Of a stretch of 64,000 nucleotides of DNA, positions 18,701 through 27,817 are shown one piece after another. Positions within the stretch are counted from its first letter, which is position 1. Each line of letters opens with the position of its first letter. The stretch lies in contig NZ_CP077062.1 in the NCBI RefSeq assembly GCF_019039255.1, positions 3,100,001 to 3,164,000 on the forward strand. Direction: 5' to 3'. The notes below the pieces were generated by a model that saw nothing but the letters and a program-made list of their open reading frames with translations, was not told the origin of the DNA and made no database searches. A program made the position numbers and the translations under genes. Source of the DNA: Nocardioides panacis. Its GTDB lineage: Bacteria; Actinomycetota; Actinomycetes; Propionibacteriales; Nocardioidaceae.

Positions 18701-20548
18701 ATGGCTCGCTCCCGCACCGCCACCCTCGCCGCCCTCGGCCTCGCCGCCGCCGCCGGGCTCACGCTGACCGGCGTGGCCCCGTCCGGCGCGCAGGCCGCGA
18801 CCGACCCCACGCCCGGCTACTCGCTGCGGCACCTCACGGTGACCGTGAAGGTCGGGCCGGACGACCACCCCTGCCTCGTGGACGCCGACCTCTACAAGCC
18901 CGACCGCGCCTCGGCGACGAGCAAGCGGCCCGCGATCCTGACGACCAACGGGTTCGGCGGCAGCAAGGACGACAGCAACGAGTCCGCGATCGGCCGGGGC
19001 TTCGTGAAGCAGGGCTACGTCGTGCTCGCCTACACCGGGCTCGGCTTCCCCGGGTCCGGCTGCAAGATCACCCTCGACGACCCGGCGTACGACGGTCGCG
19101 CCGGCCGGCAGATGGTCAGCGTGCTGGCCGGCACCAAGTCCTACCTCGACGAGGACAAGAAGCCGCAGCGGATCCGCTACGTCGCGCAGGAGAAGAAGGG
19201 CGACCCGCGCGTGGGCATGATCGGCGGGTCCTACGGCGGCCAGATCCAGTACGCCGTCGCCATGCAGGACAAGCGGGTCGACGCGCTGATCCCGATCATC
19301 ACCTGGAACGACCTGTCCTACTCGCTGGCCCCGAACAACACCAGCCTGTCGCGCGGCGTCACCTACACGACGCCGGGCGTCGGCAAGCGCGAGTGGGTGG
19401 ACCTGTTCTTCTCCGTCGGCATCACCGCCGGCGCGCAGGGCGCCTCGGTCGACCCGGCCCGCGACTTCCCGCCGTGCCCGAACTTCGCCGACGCCGCCTG
19501 CGCCGCGGCCGTCCGGCTGAACACCCTGGGCTACCCGGACGCGAGCACCCTCGCCCTCGCGCGGCACGCCTCGGTGTCGACGTACGTCAAGAAGGTGACC
19601 GCACCGACCCTGGTGGTGCAGGGCCAGAAGGACACCCTGTTCAACCTCCAGGAGGCGGTCGCGACGTTCCGGAGCCTGCGCGCGCAGGGCACCCCGACCC
19701 GGATGGTGTGGCAGTCGTGGGGCCACTCGAGCAGCACCCCCGCGCCCGGAGAGCTGGACTTCGACGCGAAGTCGCTGCGGGACTCCTACCTCGGCAACCG
19801 GTTCCTGAACTGGATGAACCACTACGTCAAGGGCAGCACCAGCGCGCCGGTCGGCCCGCTGTTCTCCTACTTCCGCGACTACGTCCCCTACGACACCCGC
19901 CCCGGGTACGCCGCCCGGGCCATCCGCGCGGCGTACGTCGAGACCTCGCGGTTCTCCCAGTCCCCCACCGCGACGCTCTTCTTCTCGGGCGACGACGGGC
20001 TCACCCCGGACGCCTCGAAGGTCGCCCCCGGCTCCGCGTCGTACGGCGGACTCGGTGCCGTCGGCTCGTCGTACTCCGAGACCTCGGGGCTCGAGGGCAG
20101 CACGGTCGACAACCCGCCCAGCGACGCCCCCGGCACCTTCGCGTCGTTCACCAGCCCGCCGCTCGCCGCGCCGGCGGACCTGGTCGGCTCCTCCCGGCTG
20201 CGCCTGCACCTGTCCGCGCCGCTCGCCGCGCAGACCCAGGCCACGGACGCCGGCGGCAGGCTGGTGCTGTTCGCCAAGGTGTACGACGTCGCGCCCGACG
20301 GCACCCAGAAGCTGCAGAACCGGCTCGTCTCACCGGTGCGGGTCACCGACGTCACCGCGCCGGTCGACGTCACGCTGCCGGGCGTGGTCCAGCGCTTCGA
20401 CGCCGGCCACCGGATCCGGGTCGTGGTCGCGGCCGGCGACCTCGCCTACGCGGGGAACCTCGCGCCGCAGCCGGTGACGGTCACGACGAGCCCGACGCAG
20501 CCCAGCTCGCTGCGGATGCCGCTGACGACGCCGCTGCACCTGCAGTAG
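18701..20548 (+). CDS. Secreted CocE/NonD-type hydrolase (peptidase S15 family)
   Basis: A 615-residue exported hydrolase. A Sec or Tat-like signal peptide spans about residues 1-31 (basic start, Ala/Leu core, AQA-A cleavage site). The S15 alpha/beta domain follows, with TNGFGGSKDD, the nucleophile elbow IGGSYGGQIQ, the acid in VVQGQKDTLF and the His in SWGHSSS. The C-terminal third is the jelly-roll X-Pro dipeptidyl-peptidase/CocE domain. Family members cleave X-Pro peptides or esters. It is divergent from the LolA-like gene, about 100 nt apart. ATG 18701 is preferred to the upstream in-frame TTG 18668, which would precede the signal peptide with polar residues. Confidence 0.85.
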   Translation: MARSRTATLAALGLAAAAGLTLTGVAPSGAQAATDPTPGYSLRHLTVTVKVGPDDHPCLVDADLYKPDRASATSKRPAILTTNGFGGSKDDSNESAIGRGFVKQGYVVLAYTGLGFPGSGCKITLDDPAYDGRAGRQMVSVLAGTKSYLDEDKKPQRIRYVAQEKKGDPRVGMIGGSYGGQIQYAVAMQDKRVDALIPIITWNDLSYSLAPNNTSLSRGVTYTTPGVGKREWVDLFFSVGITAGAQGASVDPARDFPPCPNFADAACAAAVRLNTLGYPDASTLALARHASVSTYVKKVTAPTLVVQGQKDTLFNLQEAVATFRSLRAQGTPTRMVWQSWGHSSSTPAPGELDFDAKSLRDSYLGNRFLNWMNHYVKGSTSAPVGPLFSYFRDYVPYDTRPGYAARAIRAAYVETSRFSQSPTATLFFSGDDGLTPDASKVAPGSASYGGLGAVGSSYSETSGLEGSTVDNPPSDAPGTFASFTSPPLAAPADLVGSSRLRLHLSAPLAAQTQATDAGGRLVLFAKVYDVAPDGTQKLQNRLVSPVRVTDVTAPVDVTLPGVVQRFDAGHRIRVVVAAGDLAYAGNLAPQPVTVTTSPTQPSSLRMPLTTPLHLQ

Positions 20549-20563
20549 CCGCCCGGCGGACGG

Positions 20564-20977
20564 TCAGGCGCCGACGGAGGAGTCGTCGACGACGTTGTCG
20601 CGCACCCACTCCACGATGCGGGTGGTGGGGGCGCCGGGGGTGAACACCTCGGCGACCCCCATCTCCTTGAGCAGCGGGATGTCGGCCTCGGGGATGATCC
20701 CGCCGCCGATCACCACGATGTCGCTGGCGTCGCGCTCGGCGAGCAGCCCGATGAGCTTCTTGAACAGCGTCATGTGCGCACCGGACAGGACGGACAGGCC
20801 GATCACGTCGGCGTCCTCCTGGATGGCGGTCTCGACGATCTGCTCGGGGGTCTGGTGCAGGCCGGTGTAGATGACCTCGTGGCCGGCGTCGCGCAGCGCG
20901 CGGGCGATCACCTTGGCACCGCGGTCATGACCGTCGAGCCCGGGCTTCGCCACCACGATCCGGATCGGAGCCGCCAT
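20564..20977 (-). CDS. Cobalamin-binding protein, small subunit type of acyl-CoA mutases
   Basis: A 137-residue single-domain protein with the B12-binding motif DxHxxG in [12 protein letters not shown] and the partner segments [10 protein letters not shown] and [11 protein letters not shown]. This is the size and sequence type of the small subunit of isobutyryl-CoA mutase or the C-terminal part of methylmalonyl-CoA mutase, which carry adenosylcobalamin for 1,2-rearrangement of acyl-CoAs. The catalytic large subunit is not in the window. The start at ATG 20977 has AAAGG upstream; a GTG one codon earlier is possible. Confidence 0.88.
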   Translation of the reverse strand: MAAPIRIVVAKPGLDGHDRGAKVIARALRDAGHEVIYTGLHQTPEQIVETAIQEDADVIGLSVLSGAHMTLFKKLIGLLAERDASDIVVIGGGIIPEADIPLLKEMGVAEVFTPGAPTTRIVEWVRDNVVDDSSVGA

Positions 20978-21158
20978 CACACACACCTTTGCTCGAGAGG
21001 GACGCGGGACGCGTGCAGGCACCGTCCCGACCCAGGCACCCTAGCCGAGGCGCCCGGCGCCCCGACCAGACCAGCACCCCCGTGCGCGTGAGGAAGGCCA
21101 CATGGGTAACACTTCGGGCTGCTCCGCGCAGGCTGCGCCCGCGACCGTCCGGTGACCC

Positions 21159-21224
21159 GCAACACACAGCAACCTGTACCGAACCGGACAGGAGCGTGAC
21201 TGTTCCGTTACTGTGTGCTGTTGC
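21159..21224 (+). promoter_or_regulatory. Candidate structured 5' leader of the M23 peptidase gene
   Basis: Outer arms GCAACACACAG (21159-21169) and CTGTGTGCTGTTGC (21211-21224) pair over 11 bp with a 3-nt bulge. Inside, CCTGT-A-CCG-AAC-CGG-ACAGG forms a second stem. It ends 30 nt before the GTG start. Cell-wall hydrolase genes of actinobacteria often carry c-di-AMP riboswitches, but I could not match that consensus here. Confidence 0.35.
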
Positions 21225-21254
21225 GTGCCCCCGACGTAAGGATCGCCCTCACTC

Positions 21255-22238
21255 GTGTCGAACCATCGTGCAGAAAAGCGTGCCGTCTCGCGGCGCCGAT
21301 CTGTCGACGTCCGGGGTACGTCCGACAGCTCCGTCCGGCCGGCCTCCGTCGAGCAGTCGGTCGTCGAGCGCTCCGTGTCCACCGCCGGCAAGCGCCGCAA
21401 GCCCGGTCGGTCCGAGCAGCGCGCGACGCCCTCGACGTCGGCCAAGGTGCGGAGTACCCACGGCGGCCTGCGCAAAACGCTCATTCCAGGAATTCCTTCC
21501 GCCCCGACCCTGATCGGCGCCACGGCCCTGCTCCTGGCCGCCGCCGGAGCGGTCACCGTCAGCGCCCCGGACAGCGGCTCCCGGCTCGCCTCCGGCAACG
21601 TGCAGCGGCTCTCCGGCCAGGCCAGCGTGCTCAGCGGGGCCAGCAGCATCAGCTCGAACAGCTCGCTGAGCGGCCGGGCCCGCGCGGTCAGCCGTGACTC
21701 GCAGCGCGAGGCGCTCCAGGACGCCGCCGACGAGGACCTGCAGGCCGCCGCCGAGAAGCAGGCCAAGGAGCGCAACGCCGCCCTGGCCGCGCTCGCCGCG
21801 AGCGCCGAGAAGCAGGCCTCGCTGATCGCCAAGAACGCCTGGCAGACGCCGGTCGCCCCGGGCGCCTACCACCTGACCTCGCGCTTCGGCGACTGCTCGA
21901 CCCTCTGGTCGCACTGCCACACCGGTTTGGACTTCGCCGCCCCCAGCGGCACCCCGGTGCACGCGGTCACCGGCGGCACGGTGAGCCAGACCGGCTACGC
22001 CGGCGCCTACGGCAACCAGACGATCGTCACGCTCGAGGACGGCACCGAGATGTGGTACTGCCACCAGACCACGATCGGGGTCAGCCCCGGCCAAAAGATC
22101 CGCGCCGGCGAGGTCATCGGCACCGTCGGCTCGACCGGCAACACAACCGGCCCGCACCTGCACCTCGAGGTCCGGCCCGGCGCCGGCGACCCGGTCGACC
22201 CGTTCGCGGCGCTGGTCGCGCACGGCATCCAGCCGTAG
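21255..22238 (+). CDS. Membrane-anchored M23 (LytM-type) peptidase
   Basis: Zinc endopeptidase acting on peptidoglycan cross-bridges outside the membrane. The 327-residue protein has an 80-residue basic, disordered cytosolic tail, one membrane helix (about 84-105), an Ala/Glu/Lys-rich coiled coil (about 140-195) and the catalytic domain. The zinc ligands H222 and D226 (CHTGLDF) and H303 (HLHLE) are present, along with the paired Cys in GDCSTLWSHCH. The coiled coil resembles those of division-associated LytM regulators, so the enzyme could be active or activated by partners. GTG start. It follows a 277-bp spacer with potential RNA structure. Confidence 0.88.
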   Translation: MSNHRAEKRAVSRRRSVDVRGTSDSSVRPASVEQSVVERSVSTAGKRRKPGRSEQRATPSTSAKVRSTHGGLRKTLIPGIPSAPTLIGATALLLAAAGAVTVSAPDSGSRLASGNVQRLSGQASVLSGASSISSNSSLSGRARAVSRDSQREALQDAADEDLQAAAEKQAKERNAALAALAASAEKQASLIAKNAWQTPVAPGAYHLTSRFGDCSTLWSHCHTGLDFAAPSGTPVHAVTGGTVSQTGYAGAYGNQTIVTLEDGTEMWYCHQTTIGVSPGQKIRAGEVIGTVGSTGNTTGPHLHLEVRPGAGDPVDPFAALVAHGIQP

Positions 22239-22289
22239 GCCCCCCGGCACCGCTCAGGTGCCGAGCAGGATCCGGACGTCCGGCGTGCG

Positions 22290-24726
22290 TCAGAGCTTCT
22301 CGACGGGGGCGTAGCGCAGCAGCAGGCGCTTGACGCCCTGGGAGCCGAAGTCGATGGAGGCGACCGCCTTGTCGCCCACGCCGTCGAGCGCGACCACGCT
22401 GCCCATGCCGAACGAGTCGTGCAGCACCCGGTCGCCGGGCGCGAGGTTCGGGATCTCCCGGGTCTTGCCCTTGGCCTCGGCGTCCGCGCGCACCGCGGCC
22501 GACCCGAACCGCCGGGCCGGGGCGCCGGCGTTGCGCTGCGGCAGGGAGGGCAGCACCGGACGGTTCCACGAGGTCTGGGCGGCCTCGGTGCGCCGCCAGT
22601 CCACGAGGTCGCCCGGGAACTCCTCCAGGAACCGGGACGCCGGGTTGTGGGAGGGCGCGCCCCACGAGGAGCGGACCACGGCACGGGAGAGGTAGAGCCG
22701 CTGCTGGGCGCGGGTGACGCCGACGTAGGCGAGCCGGCGCTCCTCCTCGAGCTCGGGCTGGTCGCCCAACGAGCGCATGTGCGGGAAGACGCCGTCCTCG
22801 AGACCGGTCAGGAACACCACCGGGAACTCCAGGCCCTTGGCGGTGTGCAGCGTCATCAGCGTCACCACGCCCGCGTCGTCGTCGGGGATCTGGTCGGAGT
22901 CGGCGACCAGCGCGACCCGCTCCAGGAAGTCCGACAGCCCCGGGACCGCGGGGTCCTCGTCGGCCGGGTCGGCGGACGGGCCGGCCACCGGCTCGTCGGC
23001 GAACTCCCGGGACACCGCGACCAGCTCGGCGAGGTTCTCCACGCGGGTCTCGTCCTGCGGGTCGTCGGACTCCTCGAGCTCCTTGAGGTAGCCGCTGGCG
23101 GCGAGCACCTGCTCGAGGACCACGTCGGCGCGCTCCCCCGCCGCGACCATGGACTGGAGCTGCTCGACCATCTCCACGAAGGTGCGTACGGCGCCCAGCG
23201 ACCGGGTCGCGATGCCCGGCGCCTCCTGGGCCCGCCGCAGCGCCTCGAAGAAGCTGATCCGCTCGCGCTGCGCGAGCGCGTCGACGCAGGCCTCGGCCCG
23301 GTCGCCGATGCCGCGCTTGGGCACGTTGAGGATCCGGCGCAGCGACACCTCGTCGTCGGGGTTGACCAGGATCCGCAGGTAGGCCAGCGCGTCCTTGACC
23401 TCGCGCCGCTCGTAGAACCGCACCCCGCCGACCACCTTGTAGGGCAGGCCGACCCGGATGAACACCTCCTCGAACACCCGGGACTGGGCGTTGGTGCGGT
23501 AGAACACCGCCACGTCGCCGGGCCGCGAGTCGCCGGCGTCGCTCAGCCGGTCGATCTCCTCAGAGACGAACCGCGCCTCGTCGTGCTCGTCGTCCGCGAC
23601 GTACCCGACGATCTGGGCGCCGTCCCCGGCGTCGGACCAGAGGTTCTTGGCCTTGCGGCCCTTGTTGCGGCTGATCACCGAGTTCGCCGCGGTGAGGATC
23701 GTCTGGGTGGAGCGGTAGTTCTGCTCGAGCATGATCGAGCTGGCGTTCGGGAAGTCCTCCTCGAACGCCAGGATGTTGCGGATGTTGGCGCCCCGGAACG
23801 CGTAGATCGACTGGTCGGCGTCACCGACCACCATCAGCTCGGAGGGCTCGATGCCGTCGCCGTCGGGGGGTGTCCGGGTCGCTGCCCGGGCGGCCCACGT
23901 CGTGCGCGCACAGCTCGCGGACCAGGGCGTACTGCGCGTGGTTGGTGTCCTGGTACTCGTCGACCAGCACGTGCCGGAACCGGCGCCGGTACGTCTCGCG
24001 GACCTCCGGGAACGCCTGGAACAGGTGCACGGTGGTCATGATCAGGTCGTCGAAGTCCAGCGCGTTGGCGGCCCGCAGCTTCTGCTGGTAGAGCGAGTAG
24101 GCCTGGGCGTAGGTCTCCTCGAGGCGGTTCTGCGTCGACCTCGAGGCGTCCTCGTGGTCGATCAGCTCGTTCTTCTGGTTGGAGACCCAGTTGAGCACCG
24201 CGCGCGGCTGGAACCGCTTGGGGTCGAGGTCGAGCTCCTTGCACACCAGGGTCATCAGCCGCTTGGAGTCCGCGGCGTCGTAGATCGAGAACGTGGACTT
24301 GTAGCCGAAGCGGCCGATCTCCTTGCGCAGGATCCGCACGCAGGCGGAGTGGAAGGTGGAGACCCACATGATCCGGGCGCGGGGACCGACCAGCTCCTCC
24401 ACGCGGGCGCGCATCTCGGCGGCGGCCTTGTTGGTGAACGTGATCGCCAGGATCGAGCCGGGGTGCGCCTTGCGCTCGGAGATCAGCCAGGCGATCCGGC
24501 GGGTGAGCACCCGGGTCTTGCCCGAGCCGGCGCCGGCGACGACCAGCAGCGGCGCGCCGGAGTGCACGACCGCGGCCCGCTGCGGCTCGTTGAGACCCTC
24601 CAGCAGCTCGTCCCGGCTGGGCCCGCGGCCCTCGCGGGGCCGGGCCTTCTGCGGGGTCGCGACGTCGAGCTCCAGCTCGGTCTGGGTCGAGGAGGGGGGC
24701 TGCGGGATCGGGAACGACGCACTCAT
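22290..24726 (-). CDS. pcrA: DNA helicase PcrA/UvrD (superfamily 1), frame broken at a C6 run
   Basis: ATP-driven 3'-5' helicase for nucleotide excision repair and replication-fork maintenance. The N-terminal part (from ATG 24726) has Walker A AGAGSGK (64-70), ITFTNKAA and the DEYQDT box (256-261). The frame is lost after about residue 287 in the C6 run (G6 at 23865-23870 on the plus strand). The neighbouring frame continues with DGDGIEPSELMVVGDADQSIY, motif III, the 2A domain and VTRAQQRL near the end. Removing one base gives a normal 811-residue protein with the C-terminal tudor-like domain. Because this gene is usually essential, a sequencing indel is far more likely than a true pseudogene. 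Confidence 0.9.
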
Positions 24727-24771
24727 GTCCGACCCAGCCTACGTCCCGGCGGGGACGGTCCGGCGTCCGGC

Positions 24772-25668
24772 TCAGCGGCCGTTCGCGGAGAAGTGCATGA
24801 GGTCCGACACCGAGGAGAAGTCTCCGCCCCAGGTCCACCCGGCGGCCGCGAACGCCCGGGTGACCACCCCGCCGCGCAGCACCATGCCCGGGCGTCGCCA
24901 GGACCGGTCGAGGTAGGCGCCCGCCAGCTCGGGCAGCACGAGGTCGCCCTTGCGGTAGGGGTTCAGGAACGGGTTCACGTCGATCGCCAGGCCGGAGGCG
25001 TGCGCGGACAGGGTGCTGCTCCCGCGGGTCGTCCGGCAGACGTACGCCGCGGTGTCGTTGCCGTCCCCGGTCGGCGGGGCGTCGAGGTCCGCGGTGGTGA
25101 CCAGCCGCATCTCCTCGAGCGGGAAGCCGGCCCGCCACAGCCGGCGGAACACGCCCACCACCCCGTCGGCCACCGAGGCGTTCACGACCAGCTCCCCGGT
25201 GTGCGGGGCGCCGTCGAGGCCGTGGAAGGACAGCGTGAGGTAGCGCAGCTCGTCGAGCCGGACCGGGCAGGACGGCGACCAGGTCTCCCCCATCCGGCGG
25301 CGGACCTGCGCGGTGACCGGGCCGACGGTCCCGTGGAACCGGCCGTCCCGCGGCGGGGGCAGCCGGTCGGCGGTGGCCAGGCGACGTACCCGGAGCTCGC
25401 GGGGGGTGCGCAGCACCTGCCCGAACCCGTCGGGTCGCAGCGGCAGCGACCGGGCGCCGACGGTCCAGGTGTCCAGGCGGGCCCGCGGGGCCGTCGGGGC
25501 CGTCGGGGTGCTCTCCGGAGCAGCCGAGGCGGCCGGGGCGGCGCGGCCCGTCGGGCTCGTCGGGCTGCTCACCGGGCTGCCGGGCGCGGGCTCGGCGCCG
25601 GTCGACGCGCACCCGGTCAGCACCGCCAGCAGGAGCGTCGCCAGCAGCGGGCCGGTCCCGCGGCTCAG
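24772..25668 (-). CDS. M15-type D-Ala-D-Ala carboxypeptidase-like lipoprotein
   Basis: The C-terminal domain carries the M15 zinc motif SAHASGLAIDVNP (S-x-H-x3-G-x-A-x-D) and the final metal ligand in LMHFSANGR, so it probably trims peptidoglycan peptides. The N-terminus has a lipobox (VLTGC) followed by a Pro/Ala/Ser linker. The only standard start, GTG 25623, would begin at the lipobox and leave no signal peptide. The frame is open upstream to a CTG at 25668, which overlaps the stop of the luxR-type gene as CTGA. That start yields a proper lipoprotein signal (Arg, then a 14-residue hydrophobic core). A CTG start is inferred. Confidence 0.78.
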   Translation of the reverse strand: MSRGTGPLLATLLLAVLTGCASTGAEPAPGSPVSSPTSPTGRAAPAASAAPESTPTAPTAPRARLDTWTVGARSLPLRPDGFGQVLRTPRELRVRRLATADRLPPPRDGRFHGTVGPVTAQVRRRMGETWSPSCPVRLDELRYLTLSFHGLDGAPHTGELVVNASVADGVVGVFRRLWRAGFPLEEMRLVTTADLDAPPTGDGNDTAAYVCRTTRGSSTLSAHASGLAIDVNPFLNPYRKGDLVLPELAGAYLDRSWRRPGMVLRGGVVTRAFAAAGWTWGGDFSSVSDLMHFSANGR

Positions 25669-26354
25669 AGCAGCCGCCGGTCGTTCGCCCAGCGGGTCAG
25701 CTCGTGGCGCGAGGACAGCTGCAGCTTGCGCAGCACGCTGGAGACGTGGGTCTCGACGGTCTTGATCGAGATGAACAGCTCGCCGGCCACCTCCTTGTAG
25801 GCGTACCCGCGGGCGATCAGCCGCATCACCTCGCGCTCCCGCTCGGTGAGCCGGTCCAGGTCCTCGTCGACCTGGGCCACCTCGATCGAGCCGGCGAAGG
25901 CGTCCAGCACGAAGCCGGCCAGCCGCGGGGAGAACACCGCGTCGCCTCCTGCGACCCGGTCGATCGCGTCGACGAGCTCGGGGCCGGTGATCGTCTTGGT
26001 GACGTAGCCGCGCGCGCCGGCCCGGATCGTGCCGATCACGTCCTCGGCGGCGTCGGAGACCGACAGCGCCAGGAACCGGGTCTGCGGCAGCCGGGCGCCG
26101 ACCCGGCGCATCACCTCGGCGCCGCCGCCGCCGGGCAGGTGCACGTCGAGCAGCACCACCTCCGGACGCAGGCGGACCACGGCCGCGACGGCCTGGTCGA
26201 CGTCGGCGGCCTCGCCGAGCACCTCGACCCGGGTCGGGTGCGCGGCGAGCTCGGCCTTCACGCCGGTCCGGAACATCGCGTGGTCGTCGACGACCACGAC
26301 GCTGCGCCGCAGGCCCGACCCGGCGGTCGGTCCCGGTCCGGTGGTGGCACTCAT
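25665..26354 (-). CDS. LuxR/NarL-family response regulator
   Basis: A 229-residue regulator. The receiver domain has the acidic pair VDDH, the phospho-acceptor D70 in VVLLDVHLP, and the Lys in YVTKTI. The C-terminal LuxR helix-turn-helix shows LTEREREVMRLIARGYAYKEVA and the recognition helix ISIKTVETHVSSVLRKL. ATG 26354 overlaps the kinase stop by 4 nt (ATGA), so kinase and regulator are translated in a coupled way. By analogy with PspC-containing systems it probably responds to envelope stress and controls the divergent PspC genes. Confidence 0.92.
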   Translation of the reverse strand: MSATTGPGPTAGSGLRRSVVVVDDHAMFRTGVKAELAAHPTRVEVLGEAADVDQAVAAVVRLRPEVVLLDVHLPGGGGAEVMRRVGARLPQTRFLALSVSDAAEDVIGTIRAGARGYVTKTITGPELVDAIDRVAGGDAVFSPRLAGFVLDAFAGSIEVAQVDEDLDRLTEREREVMRLIARGYAYKEVAGELFISIKTVETHVSSVLRKLQLSSRHELTRWANDRRLL

Positions 26355-27673
26355 CCGGTCTCCTCCTGGCTGCTGGTCCTCTGGGTGGTCATGGTGAGCC
26401 GCACCTCGGTGCCGTCGCCCGGGGCGGTGCGGATCACGGCGGTGCCGCCGTGCCGGCGCATCCGGTCCACGATGCTGTTGCGGACCCCCAGCCGGTCGTC
26501 GGGCACGATGCTCTCGTCGAAGCCGCGCCCCCGGTCGCGGACGAACACCTCGGTGGCGTCCGGGCCGGCCTCGGCGTAGACGTCGACCTGGTCGGCGCCC
26601 GAGTGCTTCGCGGCGTTGACCATCGCCTCCCGGGCCGCCAGCACCAGCGGGCGCAGCCGCTCCGAGACGGGGGTGTCGCCGACGGTGACCACCTCGACCG
26701 GGACGCCGTGGCCGTCCTCGACCTCCGCGGCCGCCGCCTTCAGGGCACTCGCCACCGACGTGTCGGGCGCCGGCTCCTCGCCGTACAGCCAGGACCGGAG
26801 GTCCCGCTCCTGGGCGCGGGCCAGGGTGGCGACGGTCTTGGCGTCGCCGGCGTGCTTCTGGATCAGCGCGAGCGTCTGCAGCACCGAGTCGTGCAGGTGC
26901 GCGGCCATGTCGGCGCGCTCCTGGGAGCGGACCCGGGCAGCGCGCTCCTCGGACAGGTCGCCGGTCAGCCGGAACAGCCACGGCCCGACCATCAGCGCGA
27001 GACCGGCCACGCCGAGCACCCCGGCGACCACCACGTCACGGGCGACCCCGACCTGGCCGGACTGGCCGGTCTGCAGCGCGAACAGCACGAGGGCCGAGAG
27101 CAGCAGGCCGACGCCGGCGACGAGCCGCACCCAGGCGGCCGTGCCCCCGGCACCGACCACCGCCCGGACGAAGTCGATGCGCCCGGTGCTGTCCACCCAC
27201 CGCTCGCGCTGCGCCTCGTCGGCCTGCCGCCAGAGCACCGCCAGCCCGATTACGCCGAGCAGCACCGGCCAGAAGACCACGGAGCCGCCGAAGACCGTCT
27301 GCGCCAGCACCACGACGCCGATGCCGACGGCGGCCAGCGCCACCAGCAGCCCGACGTCCTCGAGGCGCCGGCCGCGACCCGGGCGCTTGCCCTGCCGGGT
27401 GGCCGCCTCGAGACCGGGCGAGCGCTGCTCGAGGTGGGTGTCGGTGGGCAGCACCAGCCAGAGCGCGGCGTACACCACGACGCCGAAGCCGCCGAGCGCG
27501 GAGGAGATCAGGAACGCCGCCCGCACGTAGGTCTTGTCGACGTCCAGGTGCCTCGCGAGACCGGCGGCCACCCCGCCGAGCAGCCGCTCGTCGGTGGACC
27601 GGAACGCCCGGGGCGGGCGGGGCCGCGGTGCGGCCGGCTGGCCGGTGGGCGGGGCAGGGGCGTCGGTGCTCAT
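26351..27673 (-). CDS. Sensor histidine kinase with N-terminal PspC domain
   Basis: A 440-residue kinase. A cytosolic PspC domain (about residues 24-77, LGGVAAGLARHLDVD and a membrane helix) is followed by further membrane segments (about 107-147 and 182-230). A HisKA_3 dimerisation domain with phospho-acceptor H261 (AHLHDSVLQTLALIQ) and a HATPase domain (NAAKHSGAD, DRGRGFD) complete it. This layout is that of the MacS/LiaS-like kinases of actinobacteria, sensing membrane stress through PspC. It forms a coupled pair with the LuxR regulator and faces three genes on the other strand, two of them with PspC domains, across a 144-bp shared promoter region. Confidence 0.92.
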   Translation of the reverse strand: MSTDAPAPPTGQPAAPRPRPPRAFRSTDERLLGGVAAGLARHLDVDKTYVRAAFLISSALGGFGVVVYAALWLVLPTDTHLEQRSPGLEAATRQGKRPGRGRRLEDVGLLVALAAVGIGVVVLAQTVFGGSVVFWPVLLGVIGLAVLWRQADEAQRERWVDSTGRIDFVRAVVGAGGTAAWVRLVAGVGLLLSALVLFALQTGQSGQVGVARDVVVAGVLGVAGLALMVGPWLFRLTGDLSEERAARVRSQERADMAAHLHDSVLQTLALIQKHAGDAKTVATLARAQERDLRSWLYGEEPAPDTSVASALKAAAAEVEDGHGVPVEVVTVGDTPVSERLRPLVLAAREAMVNAAKHSGADQVDVYAEAGPDATEVFVRDRGRGFDESIVPDDRLGVRNSIVDRMRRHGGTAVIRTAPGDGTEVRLTMTTQRTSSQEETG

Positions 27674-27817
27674 CGTGGCTCAATCGTCACACAGCGCAGG
27701 GGCCGGAACCATGAGTGGCGACCCTGGCCGGACCCTGGTCCCCCGGGCCCCGCCCCAGGTGCGAACCAGGGGTCTCCCTGATGGTGCGCAGCCGCCGGGG
27801 GCACCAGGATCGGTGAC

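Noticed and set aside
21105-21254. c-di-AMP (ydaO-type) riboswitch upstream of the M23 gene
   Set aside because: Nested stems exist, but I could not align the conserved ydaO blocks, so only a structured leader is reported.
22290-24726. pcrA as a true pseudogene
   Set aside because: Both halves keep all helicase motifs without decay, and one homopolymer base explains the break; loss of this gene is usually lethal.
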